Source: Acidobacteriota bacterium (GTDB taxonomy: Bacteria; Acidobacteriota; Thermoanaerobaculia; Multivoradales; Multivoraceae). Taken from it: a stretch of DNA of 64,000 bases. The notes below the pieces were generated by a model that made no database searches, was not told where the DNA came from, and saw only the letters and a list, made by a program, of their open reading frames with translations. Positions 55,201 through 63,543 of the stretch are shown here, in pieces. The DNA lies in NCBI GenBank assembly GCA_011525365.1, contig WTGQ01000002.1, positions 3,622,962-3,686,961 of the forward strand, given 5' to 3'. Positions within the stretch are counted from its first letter, which is position 1; each line of letters opens with the position of its first letter. A program made the position numbers and the translations under genes.

Positions 55201-56165
55201 TCGCCTGGCTCGCGGGCTTCGCGGGCTCAGGGGATCGGATCGGCGACGACGCCGTCCTGCTCACGCTCGGCGAGCGGCAGTACGCGTTAAGCGTCGACAC
55301 GCAGCGCGCCGGCGTCCACATTCCGATCGATCTCGATCCCGCCGACGCCGCCCGCCGGCTGCTCGCCGTCAGCCTCTCGGATCTCGCCGCCACCGGGGCC
55401 GCGCCGCGGTGGATGCTCGTCGCACTCGGCATCGACGATGAGGACGCCGCCCACCGTTTCCTCGCTGCCCTCGTGCGCGCCGGCCGCCGGCACGAGATCG
55501 AACTCATCGGCGGCGACACCGCCAGGCCAACGACGCCGGACCGGCTGGACGCCAGCCTCACCGTGATCGGCGAGATACCGGAAGAAGGCTCGCCGCTGAC
55601 CCGCGCCGCGGCTCGACCCAACGACCGGCTCTGGATCGGTGGACCGGTCGGAGAGTCCGCCCTGGGACTCGACCTGGTCCGCCTCGGCGGGCGGATGGCG
55701 AAACGGCGCGCCAACCTGCCGGAGGGGCTTCCGGACGGGCTGGCCCGTGTCGCCAGCCGGGTCCTTCGCCGCCACCTGGAACCGCGGCCCCAGCTCGATC
55801 TGGGCCTGCTGCTCGGGCGGCAGTCGCCAGCCGGCGCCGCGATCGACGTGTCCGACGGCCTGGCCGCCGACGCGGCGCGGCTCTGCCGGCGGAGCGGCGT
55901 CGGCTGCGAACTCGAGGAGCGGGCACTCGGCCTACGCGCCGACGCCCGCCGCCTGGCCGGCCACCTGGGCCGCGAGCCGCTCGAGCTGGTCCTTGCCGGG
56001 GGCGAGGACTACGTCCTTCTCTTCACCCTGCCGCCGGACGTCGACTTCCGGCATCCAGGCTGCCGTCCCATTGGCCGCATCACGACCAGGCCCGGGCCGC
56101 GTCTACGGCGAACCGATGGAACGTTCGAACCGCTGTCAGCCGGCGGCTGGGACCACCTGGCCTAG
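55176..56165 (+). CDS. thiL: thiamine-monophosphate kinase
   Basis: 329 residues, AIR synthase-related fold. GDDAVLL near residue 22, VSLSDLAATGAAP, LIGGDTARP, DVSDGLAADAARL and AGGEDYVLLFT. Makes thiamine diphosphate. Its ATG lies within lon, so the two are read from one transcript. No other thi gene is in the window. Confidence 0.94.
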   Translation: MAGGEDRLIAWLAGFAGSGDRIGDDAVLLTLGERQYALSVDTQRAGVHIPIDLDPADAARRLLAVSLSDLAATGAAPRWMLVALGIDDEDAAHRFLAALVRAGRRHEIELIGGDTARPTTPDRLDASLTVIGEIPEEGSPLTRAAARPNDRLWIGGPVGESALGLDLVRLGGRMAKRRANLPEGLPDGLARVASRVLRRHLEPRPQLDLGLLLGRQSPAGAAIDVSDGLAADAARLCRRSGVGCELEERALGLRADARRLAGHLGREPLELVLAGGEDYVLLFTLPPDVDFRHPGCRPIGRITTRPGPRLRRTDGTFEPLSAGGWDHLA

Positions 56166-56185
56166 CGCCCCGCCGGCACACCCGG

Positions 56186-57103
56186 TCAGCGATTGAGCGT
56201 AATCGTGATCGGCTGGTCCAGCTTCTGCAGCACCAGGCTCACCTGGGCCTCGAGCGCCGCCAGCCTCGCCTCCACGCTGCCGGCCGCCGGCCGGCGCCTC
56301 GCCTTGGCGGCTCTCGCCTTTCGCTTTCGACGCACCGGCGTCTTCGCCGCCGCCGCAACCTTGGCCTTCGGCTTCCGACCGCGCCTGCTCCGGGAGCGAA
56401 GCTCGCGGAACACCGCCACCGCCTCCGGGTGGTAGCGCCGCTTGCGGCCCTCGCCCTCGTGCGGTATCCGGTCGCCGTACAACTTGAGGTAACGCTGCAG
56501 CGTCGGGCCGGAGATGCCCGTCTGCTGGCCGATCGCGGTAAGCGTGAGGAGCTTGGGAGCGGCGGCCGCAGGCTTCGCCGCGACGCGCGCCTTGCGCTTC
56601 TTTCGAGCCGGCGACTTGGCCGCCGGCGCCGCCTTCGGCTTGCGACCCGGCTTGCTCTCCGCTCGAAGTTGGCGGAACACTGCCACGGAATCGGGGTGGT
56701 AGCGCCGCTTGCGGCCCTCGCCCTCGTGCGGTATCCGATCGCCGAACAGCCGGACGTAGCGCTGCAACGTCGGATAGGAAATCCCGGTCTGCTGACCGAT
56801 GCTGGACAACGTCAACAGGGACGGACCGCCTGCCGCGCCCTTCGCTTGGGTTCCTGCGGCTTTCGTCGCGGCCTTCTTCTTCCGTCCCGCGCCCCGACGC
56901 TTCGTTGACCGTTCGTTCTTGAACGCCTTGAACTCCCTGACGGCCGCCACCCGATACCGCTGCCTGCGACCCTCGCCCTCCGACGAAATCCGGTCCTGGT
57001 ACAGCTTCTTGTACCGCAGCGCCGTGGCCATCGAAACACCGGCCCGGCGAGCCACTTCACCCAACGTCAACAGTTTCTTTCTTCCGGCAGCCGCTGCACT
57101 CAC
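56186..57103 (-). CDS. protein with three tandem MerR-like helix-turn-helix domains and basic linkers
   Basis: 305 residues. Three repeats of about 53 residues (10-62, 95-148, 184-237), each an L-L-T-L-x-x-[IV] start, a helix-turn-helix (for example IGQQTGISYPTLQRY) and a wing ending RIPHEGEGRKRRYHP. The linkers (63-94, 149-183, 238-275) are Lys/Ala/Arg/Pro-rich like histone H1 tails; a short C-terminal heptad helix (276-296) could dimerise. Repeats 2 and 3 are nearly identical, repeat 1 has diverged. GGAG lies eight bases before ATG. Not recognised as a known family; likely DNA-binding, possibly chromatin-like. Confidence 0.8.
   Translation of the reverse strand: MSAAAAGRKKLLTLGEVARRAGVSMATALRYKKLYQDRISSEGEGRRQRYRVAAVREFKAFKNERSTKRRGAGRKKKAATKAAGTQAKGAAGGPSLLTLSSIGQQTGISYPTLQRYVRLFGDRIPHEGEGRKRRYHPDSVAVFRQLRAESKPGRKPKAAPAAKSPARKKRKARVAAKPAAAAPKLLTLTAIGQQTGISGPTLQRYLKLYGDRIPHEGEGRKRRYHPEAVAVFRELRSRSRRGRKPKAKVAAAAKTPVRRKRKARAAKARRRPAAGSVEARLAALEAQVSLVLQKLDQPITITLNR
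56427..56470. repeat. 44-bp exact direct repeat, copy 1 (domain 3)
   Basis: Identical to 56694-56737, offset 267 bases, which equals 89 codons and the spacing of HTH domains 2 and 3. Encodes the wing of the third HTH domain. Confidence 0.85.
56694..56737. repeat. 44-bp exact direct repeat, copy 2 (domain 2)
   Basis: Identical to 56427-56470. Encodes the wing of the second HTH domain. Identity at third codon positions points to a recent duplication or gene conversion. Confidence 0.85.
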
Positions 57104-57218
57104 GAAGTTCTCCTTCCGCCGCCCTGTGGCGTTCCGGTCCGTGTCCCTTCCGGGAAGTTACAATCGTAGAGCGACGATAGCAGAAGAACCAACCTGACTG
57201 CGCATAACACGAATCGAA

Positions 57219-60200
57219 TCAGTCTTCGGTCAGAGGTTCGTAGTTGAGCTTTCGCACAAGGTACGACAGGGCCTGCCGGCTGATGCCAAGAGCACGCGCC
57301 GCCCGGGCCTGGTTGCCGCCGGATTCCTCAAGCGCCTTGCCGATCAGTCGGCGCCTGTACTGCTCCATCTTCCAGTGGTAGCCGCTTCGCTGAGGTGCGG
57401 CTTCCTCGTCCGGTTCTTCCGGCAGCCCCAGCATTTCAACCGAGATCTCGGGACCCTCGGCAAGCGCCACCGCCCCATCGATAGCGTTCTTCAACTCCCT
57501 GATGTTGCCGGGCCATGAGTAGTTGCGAATCCTCACGCGCGCCTTGTCGCTGAACTTCAGGTCCTGTCCGTGCGCGGCGGACGTTTCGAGGAAGTGCTCC
57601 GCAAGCAACATCACGTCTTCATCGCGCTCGCGCAACGGCGGCGCCTCGACGTAGGCCACCCTGAGCCGGTAGTAAAGATCCTGTCGGAACTCGCCGGCCT
57701 TCACCATCGCTGCCAGATCCTTGTGAGTTGCCGAGACGAGCCGGAAGTCGAGTCGCCGCGTGCGGCTCTCACCGACGCGTCGCATCTCGCCCTCCTGCAG
57801 GAGGCGGAGGAGCATCCCCTGTGCAGCCCACGGCAGCTCTCCGATTTCGTCGAGAAAGACGGTGCCACCGTCCGCGCTCTCGAACACTCCCACCCGGTCA
57901 CTGTGGGCGCCGGTGAACGCGCCCCGACGGTGGCCGAACAGCTCCGACAGGAGCAGACCATCAGGCAGCGCCGCGCAGTTCACCGCCAGCCAGGGGCGGG
58001 CGGCACGAGCGCTCGACCAGTGGAGCTGGCGCGCCAGGAGTTCCTTGCCGGTTCCCGACTCGCCAAGAATCAACACCGGCAGATCGTGCGCCGCGAACTT
58101 CTCGACGCGGGCCTGAACGTCCAGCAGAGCCTTGCTCTTCCCCACCATTCTGGAGGTAGACGGCCTCTTGGGCTCCGCGAGCTCGGAGGCCCCAGGTCGG
58201 CGGCGGCTCGTAGCGGGGAGGCGGGTCGCGACCGCGGCCGCCAACGCCCGGGCAGGTTCATCGATTCCCTTCGCGCTAAGCACGAGTCGTCCCGCCGCGG
58301 CATCGACCGCGAACCGGTCGGAACCGCCGGGACCCTCGAGCAGCACTTCCCCCTGTGCATCGAGAGCGTCAAACCCTCCCGGAGAGCCATGAACCGCGAG
58401 TCTTGCCTCCGGATGACCGGCCGCAGCCATCAGGATCCGATAGGCGTCCGCATCGGGGTCGGGCGTGGCCAGGAAGAGGCGAAGCGCCCGCCAGGGACCG
58501 ATGCGCGCGCCATCGACACGTTGAACGAGCGCTTCGGCGCCGACAAACGAGAAGCTGCGCGCGGCCGCGGCCACCAGACCGACGGGAACCGTCTCGACAT
58601 CGAGACAGACCAGGTCGTGAACAGTGAGCGCGGCTTGGAAGGGGTCTTGTGCCTCGATTCGCCGCCAGTCCGCGGGGCCCGGCATCCGGCCCTCGCCGAC
58701 CGCTTCCCAAAGTCCCTCGTGTGCGGTGCCGACCACGATCGCGCGCGCCTCGTCGCGGAGTCCGGCAAGCAGCAGCAGTGGTGCCAGGTCGTCCACTTCC
58801 GCCGGGGTCCAGGCGGCAAGGGGCCGTTCGATCACTTCCGAGAGTTCCTCCCCCGCCTCGTCGACACGTCCGAGATGGACCAGTGCGCGAGCCGAGAGCA
58901 GACGCAACGAGCGGAGCTGACGCCACCCTGACCGCCTCCCGCTCAGATTCTCGAGAGCGGTTTCGCAGCACTCAAGCGCCGATTCCCAGCGGCCCTGTGA
59001 CAGGAAGAGACGCGCCTCCAGCAGGCGCGCCTCGACGACCCCAGGCGCGCTCCCCGCCATCAGGCCCTCCCGGCGCAGGTTCTCGATCGTCTCGGCGACT
59101 CCCACAAAGCGTCCGGTCCGAATCCGGATCTCCGCCAGTTTCCCGTGCGCAGCGGCTCTCCCGGCGGGTCCGTCGCAACGCCGGAACAGGCCCACCGCGA
59201 TACACGCAGCCCGTTCGGCGCCATCGAAGTCGTTCACCGCCAATCGAACCGTCGCCAACTCGTTGTACAACAGGGCACGTTCGTACACGGGAAGCCGCGC
59301 CCTGAGGTGCCTGAGACCGGTCGCCAGCAACTGCTCCGCCTGACTGAACCGACCGTTCGCCACGGCGAGCCGAGCCCTCGCAGCAAGTTCCATCCAGTGT
59401 TGCGGGTCGCTCCAGCGTTCCGGCTTCCTGACCGCGGGTTCCAGCAGTCCGGCCATTGCGTCAAGCTCGCCTAGTTCCCACTTCGCCAGGGCGCACAGGA
59501 CTCGACCATGCGCCGCCTCGGCGCCGACCGCGACGTCGAGCACCCTCTCCGACCAGCGTCCGATCTGATCCGAACGTCCCGCGACCGCATGGATTCCGAT
59601 CGCCAGCTCGCACTGTTCGAGTGCGCGACGGCCCGAGAGCGCCCGGTTCTCCAGTGTGCTCAGCGTACGACGCGCGGCGGCGGTCCGGCCCAACCGAAGC
59701 TGAGCCCGGAGGCGGACCAGGACGTCGTCCGTTCTTCTCCTGTCCTTCACCCGCTTCAGCACGGCTTCGAGGCGCCCTTCTTCAAGGAGGAGGCGCGCCT
59801 GCGCCGACCGGTCGTCCGCCGTCTCCGGCGGCGGAGAGTCGGAGTCGGCGTCCCTGACGCGTCGCCAGTACGACTGCGCAGCCACGCCGCCCGCGGCGAT
59901 CTTCCGGCGTTCGTCGCCGTCCCTCGCCGCCAGCATCCGCCGCCACCGGGATTGCCCGGCGACCGCCACCCTCTCGCCGTCCCGACTCTCCAGGACGGCG
60001 AACAGGGAGGAGCGCGCGGCCTCGAACCTGTGACCCCACAGGAAGGGCGCCCGAGACAAAATGTCGGTAACCATCCGGTTTCCGGACACCGGTAGCAGTT
60101 CGTCGCGCCAGGTCTCGAACAGGGGCCGGAGCACCGCCCGCACAGCGCTGCGGCCCGGCGCGCCCTCGCTTCCGAACACGAGCACGACAAGCTGCCTCAA

Positions 60201-60464
60201 CAGGACCTGCGGTAGCCGGTCGTCGCGCGCGGGCTGCACCAGCGCCGGAGGAATCCGGAGAACGCCGTCCGCATCGACGCGAAGCTCCTCCCAAGCCTCG
60301 AGCCGCCACCCGGCCGCCCGCACATGAGCCAGCAGGGCCGCGCCCTGAAGCAGAAACGCCGCACGGTCGCGATCGGTCGCGACGATCTCGTTCAGATCGG
60401 TTGCCCCGACGCCCTTGGCAACCGGCTGAAGCGCCTGGTGACGGATGCGAAGGATGCGAGTCAT
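57219..60464 (-). CDS. sigma54-dependent transcriptional activator with large TPR-like N-terminus
   Basis: 1081 residues. Residues about 1-200 resemble nothing known; about 215-600 is helical repeat of TPR type (LLEEGRLEAVLKRV, LLYNELATVRLAVNDFDGAERAA); about 600-770 has no clear domain. The C-terminal part is complete: AAA+ from about 773, Walker A GESGTGKE (801-808), GAFTGA loop (848-853), Walker B GTVFLDE, WPGNIREL (984-991), and a Fis-type HTH (about 1045-1075). With the GAFTGA loop intact it should open sigma54 promoters. No receiver, GAF or PAS domain. Overlaps the aroA stop (ATGA). Confidence 0.9.
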   Translation of the reverse strand: MTRILRIRHQALQPVAKGVGATDLNEIVATDRDRAAFLLQGAALLAHVRAAGWRLEAWEELRVDADGVLRIPPALVQPARDDRLPQVLLRQLVVLVFGSEGAPGRSAVRAVLRPLFETWRDELLPVSGNRMVTDILSRAPFLWGHRFEAARSSLFAVLESRDGERVAVAGQSRWRRMLAARDGDERRKIAAGGVAAQSYWRRVRDADSDSPPPETADDRSAQARLLLEEGRLEAVLKRVKDRRRTDDVLVRLRAQLRLGRTAAARRTLSTLENRALSGRRALEQCELAIGIHAVAGRSDQIGRWSERVLDVAVGAEAAHGRVLCALAKWELGELDAMAGLLEPAVRKPERWSDPQHWMELAARARLAVANGRFSQAEQLLATGLRHLRARLPVYERALLYNELATVRLAVNDFDGAERAACIAVGLFRRCDGPAGRAAAHGKLAEIRIRTGRFVGVAETIENLRREGLMAGSAPGVVEARLLEARLFLSQGRWESALECCETALENLSGRRSGWRQLRSLRLLSARALVHLGRVDEAGEELSEVIERPLAAWTPAEVDDLAPLLLLAGLRDEARAIVVGTAHEGLWEAVGEGRMPGPADWRRIEAQDPFQAALTVHDLVCLDVETVPVGLVAAAARSFSFVGAEALVQRVDGARIGPWRALRLFLATPDPDADAYRILMAAAGHPEARLAVHGSPGGFDALDAQGEVLLEGPGGSDRFAVDAAAGRLVLSAKGIDEPARALAAAVATRLPATSRRRPGASELAEPKRPSTSRMVGKSKALLDVQARVEKFAAHDLPVLILGESGTGKELLARQLHWSSARAARPWLAVNCAALPDGLLLSELFGHRRGAFTGAHSDRVGVFESADGGTVFLDEIGELPWAAQGMLLRLLQEGEMRRVGESRTRRLDFRLVSATHKDLAAMVKAGEFRQDLYYRLRVAYVEAPPLRERDEDVMLLAEHFLETSAAHGQDLKFSDKARVRIRNYSWPGNIRELKNAIDGAVALAEGPEISVEMLGLPEEPDEEAAPQRSGYHWKMEQYRRRLIGKALEESGGNQARAARALGISRQALSYLVRKLNYEPLTED

Positions 60465-61786
60465 CGTCGGATCCCCGAAAGATCCCGCCAGAAGCCCGGG
60501 TAGGACTTGCCGACGACCTCCGGATGCCGAATCGAGAGCCCTCCCCGGCGCAATCCCACCAGAGCCATGCTCATCGCGATGCGGTGGTCGTCGTAGGTGT
60601 CGATCGGGATGCGCGGCGCGCCGGGCGGGGCTACGAGGCCGGGATCGCCGTCGATCCGCAGGCCGTCCGCCAGCTCGTCGACGGCCACGCCGGCGCGCCG
60701 CAACCCGGTGGCCACCGCGGCCAGACGGTCGCTCTCCTTGATCCTCAGGTGCGCCACGTTGCGAATCCGGGTCGTGCCTTCGGCGAAGGCCGCCACGGCG
60801 GCGAGCGTCGGCACCTGGTCGGGCATCGCCGAGAGGTCGCAGTCGACCGCGGTCAGGGTGCCGTCGGCCTCCACCCGAATCTCCTCCTCCGTCGCCTGCA
60901 CCGTGGCGCCCATGCGCTCGATCAGCCCCAGGAAGGCGCGGTCGCCCTGGCTCGCCACAGGTGAGAGACCGCGCAGGCGGACCGAGCCGCCGCAGATCGC
61001 GGCTGCCGCCGCGGGATAGGCCGCGGCCGAATCGTCGCCCGCGACGCGATAGCGACCGTTTGCCAGTTGGGGCCCGCGCGGTTCCACGCGGAACTCGCGG
61101 GCTTCGCCGTCCCGACGCACCTCTACCGGCGCGCCGAAGTCGGCCATGACTTCGAGAGTTGTGTCCACATACGGACTAGAGACGAGAACGGGCACCAGGA
61201 CTTCGATCGGGCCCTCGGCATTGAGCGCCGCCATCAGCAGCGCGGACACGTACTGGCTCGATTCGCCGGCGTCGATCTCGACCCGGCCGCCAGCCAGCCT
61301 TCCGCCGCGAACTCGAACCGGGGCGCAGCCCGGCCGGCCGAGCTCGTCGATCTCGGCGCCGAGCCGTCGCAGGGCCGCGACCAGAGGGCCGATCGGCCGT
61401 TCGCGCAGCCGGGTGGAGCCGTCGAGAATCCACTCGCCCGGGGTCACCGCACAGCTCGCGACCAGCAACCGCAGCAGCGTCCCCGCGCTCCGGCAATCGA
61501 GCCGCACCGCGTCTTCACTGCCGTCCTTCAGCGGCGGTTCCACCCGCAGTCCCGAGCCCGAAACGGAATGGAGTCGCCAGCCCATCGCGTCGAGCACGAC
61601 CCGGAAGGCCGCGATGTCGTCGGCCTCCAGCAGGTTCTCGATCGTCGCGGGCTGCCGCCCGATCAGCGCCAGGTTCAGGGCGCGGTGCGAGATGCTCTTC
61701 GAACCGGGCGGCTCGACCACGCCCGAGACCCGCGCGGCACGGCGGACCGGGTACGGGTCGGGAAGAGGATCCGTCAGCCCAGCCAC
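60461..61786 (-). CDS. aroA: 3-phosphoshikimate 1-carboxyvinyltransferase (EPSP synthase)
   Basis: 441 residues. N-terminal PPGSKSISHRALNLALI, acid DLSAMPDQVPTLA (catalytic Asp), RIKESDRL and TYDDHRIAMSMAL. The usual GNAGT loop reads CRSAGT, so the Asn is replaced by Ser (alignment by eye). Makes EPSP in the shikimate pathway. Overlaps lpxH by 13 bases and the sigma54 activator by 4. Confidence 0.94.
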   Translation of the reverse strand: MAGLTDPLPDPYPVRRAARVSGVVEPPGSKSISHRALNLALIGRQPATIENLLEADDIAAFRVVLDAMGWRLHSVSGSGLRVEPPLKDGSEDAVRLDCRSAGTLLRLLVASCAVTPGEWILDGSTRLRERPIGPLVAALRRLGAEIDELGRPGCAPVRVRGGRLAGGRVEIDAGESSQYVSALLMAALNAEGPIEVLVPVLVSSPYVDTTLEVMADFGAPVEVRRDGEAREFRVEPRGPQLANGRYRVAGDDSAAAYPAAAAAICGGSVRLRGLSPVASQGDRAFLGLIERMGATVQATEEEIRVEADGTLTAVDCDLSAMPDQVPTLAAVAAFAEGTTRIRNVAHLRIKESDRLAAVATGLRRAGVAVDELADGLRIDGDPGLVAPPGAPRIPIDTYDDHRIAMSMALVGLRRGGLSIRHPEVVGKSYPGFWRDLSGIRR

Positions 61787-62451
61787 AGCAACTTCCGATC
61801 GTGAAACCAGGCGTCCGCGATCCGGACCTCGCCGTCACCGACGGTCCAGCGGCGGGCCGCGTGGAAGTGACCGAGCAGCAGCACGTCGTTTCCTTCGGCC
61901 AGCCGGCGCGCCGCATAGCGCCGAATCACCGAGCCCGGAATCCGGGCCTTGTGCTCGCGGTTCGTCCGCGCCAGACCACGCTCCGTGGAAGCGACGAGAC
62001 GGCGGCCGACCGCTCGCGGCAGGCGGAACGTCAACCACCGGCTCACTGCGTTCTTGGACAGGCGCCGCCAGCAGAGGTAGCGCCAGTCGCGCGGATTCAG
62101 TCCGTCGCCGTGAACTGCGAGGTACTTCACGCCTTCGGCGTCGAAGCTGACTTCCCGGCCGCAGTCGTCGAAGAGGTCGCCGTAGGCGCCGTCAGCCAGG
62201 AAGAAATCGCGGTTCCCCTCCACGTAGGAGACCCGGATCCCCCGCCGCCTGAGGCCGCGGATCGCGGCTGCGAGCCGCCGTATCTCGGGCGTTTCGAAGC
62301 GCCGTGATCCGATCCAGAGATGGAACAGGTCGCCGAGGAACAACACCCGGACACAGCGCCCGGGGTCGAGCGCGCCGAGCTGTTCGGCCAGATCCTCCCC
62401 GCTACCCCCGGGGCCACCCAGGTGGGCATCGGCGATCACGGCGACAGGCAT
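61774..62451 (-). CDS. lpxH: UDP-2,3-diacylglucosamine diphosphatase-like metallophosphatase
   Basis: 225 residues, calcineurin-like fold. Metal motifs DAHLGG, LGDLFHLW, EGNRDFF, VHGDG and LGHFHAARRW follow LpxH, which removes UMP in lipid A synthesis. The C-terminal half is Arg-rich and membrane-associating. Consistent with an LPS-making outer membrane. Other lpx genes are not in the window. Eighteen bases after mrp. Confidence 0.85.
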   Translation of the reverse strand: MPVAVIADAHLGGPGGSGEDLAEQLGALDPGRCVRVLFLGDLFHLWIGSRRFETPEIRRLAAAIRGLRRRGIRVSYVEGNRDFFLADGAYGDLFDDCGREVSFDAEGVKYLAVHGDGLNPRDWRYLCWRRLSKNAVSRWLTFRLPRAVGRRLVASTERGLARTNREHKARIPGSVIRRYAARRLAEGNDVLLLGHFHAARRWTVGDGEVRIADAWFHDRKLLWLG

Positions 62452-62469
62452 GAGTTCGAAAGAGGTTCC

Positions 62470-63543
62470 CTAGACGATCGTCAGAGTCGGCCGTTCCGAG
62501 GCCACCTCCAGCAGCCGCCGCTCGATCGCCGTCACGATGCCGCGGAAGATCGCCGCGTGGGGGCCGCCGGCGTCGGAGACCACGATCGGCAACCCGTCGT
62601 CGCTGCCCCGGACCAGGGCGCCGTCCAGCGGAATCGCCCCAAGGACCTCGCAGCCAAGCAACTCGGCGGTCCGCTCGACGCCGCCGCGTTTGAAGACGTC
62701 GGTCGTCTCGCCGCAGTGGGGGCACACGAAGGTCGACATGTTCTCGACCATCCCGAGCACCGGCACCTCGACCTTGCGGAACATGGCGAGCCCCTTGCGG
62801 GCGTCGATGAGCGCCACGTCCTGCGGCGTCGAGACGATGACGGCGCCGGAAAGGGGCAGCTTCTGCGAGAGCGTCAGCGCCGCGTCCCCGGTGCCGGGCG
62901 GCAGGTCGAGCAGCAGGTAGTCGAGCCGGCCCCAGTCCACGTCGCCGAGCAACTGGCCCAGCGCCTTCATCACCATGGGACCGCGCCAGATCACGGGCGT
63001 GTCCGGATCGAGAAGAAACCCGAGCGACATGACACGCACGCCGTGGCGCTCGAAGGGCTGGATCTTCCCGTTCACGATCTCCGGCCGGCGGTTGATGCCG
63101 AACATCAGGGGGATGGACGGACCGTAGATGTCCGCGTCGAGCAGCCCGACCTTCAGGCCCAGGGCCGCCATCGCGGCGCTCAGGTTGGTTGCCACGGTCG
63201 ACTTGCCCACACCTCCCTTGCCGCTGGCCACCGCGACCACGTGGGACACCCCCGGCAGCAGCGAGGGGTCACGCGCCGTGGCCGGCGCCGGCGCGGTCGC
63301 CACCTCGAGCGAGACCTGTACGTCGGACACGCCGTCGAGGTTCCCCACGGCATCGACGATGCGCCGTCTGATCTCCGTGGCGGCCTCCGGGTCCCGCGTC
63401 GGCACCCGCAGATCCACGACCACGTTGCCGCCGGTGACTCCGACCCGCTGCACGAAACCGAACGACACGATGTCGCGTTTCATCCCCGGGAAGGTCACGG
63501 TGCGGAGGCACTCGCGTACTCTGCTCTCGATCGCTTCAGCCAT
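62470..63543 (-). CDS. Mrp/NBP35-type iron-sulfur carrier ATPase
   Basis: 357 residues (also named ApbC). N-terminal MIP18-like domain (about 1-85) and P-loop ATPase with the deviant Walker A SGKGGVGKST, plus the Cys pair in CPHCGETT that bridges a [4Fe-4S] cluster. Carries Fe-S clusters to target enzymes. The start at 63543 (MAEAIES) is used. Overlaps the acyltransferase by 8 bases. Confidence 0.94.
   Translation of the reverse strand: MAEAIESRVRECLRTVTFPGMKRDIVSFGFVQRVGVTGGNVVVDLRVPTRDPEAATEIRRRIVDAVGNLDGVSDVQVSLEVATAPAPATARDPSLLPGVSHVVAVASGKGGVGKSTVATNLSAAMAALGLKVGLLDADIYGPSIPLMFGINRRPEIVNGKIQPFERHGVRVMSLGFLLDPDTPVIWRGPMVMKALGQLLGDVDWGRLDYLLLDLPPGTGDAALTLSQKLPLSGAVIVSTPQDVALIDARKGLAMFRKVEVPVLGMVENMSTFVCPHCGETTDVFKRGGVERTAELLGCEVLGAIPLDGALVRGSDDGLPIVVSDAGGPHAAIFRGIVTAIERRLLEVASERPTLTIV

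Noticed and set aside
57104..57218. A sigma54 (-24/-12) promoter ahead of the triple-HTH gene
   Set aside because: No GG-N10-GC with TTGGCAC/TTGCA-like flanks was found. A possible TTGGTT-18-TACGAT sigma70 promoter was seen but is too weak to report.
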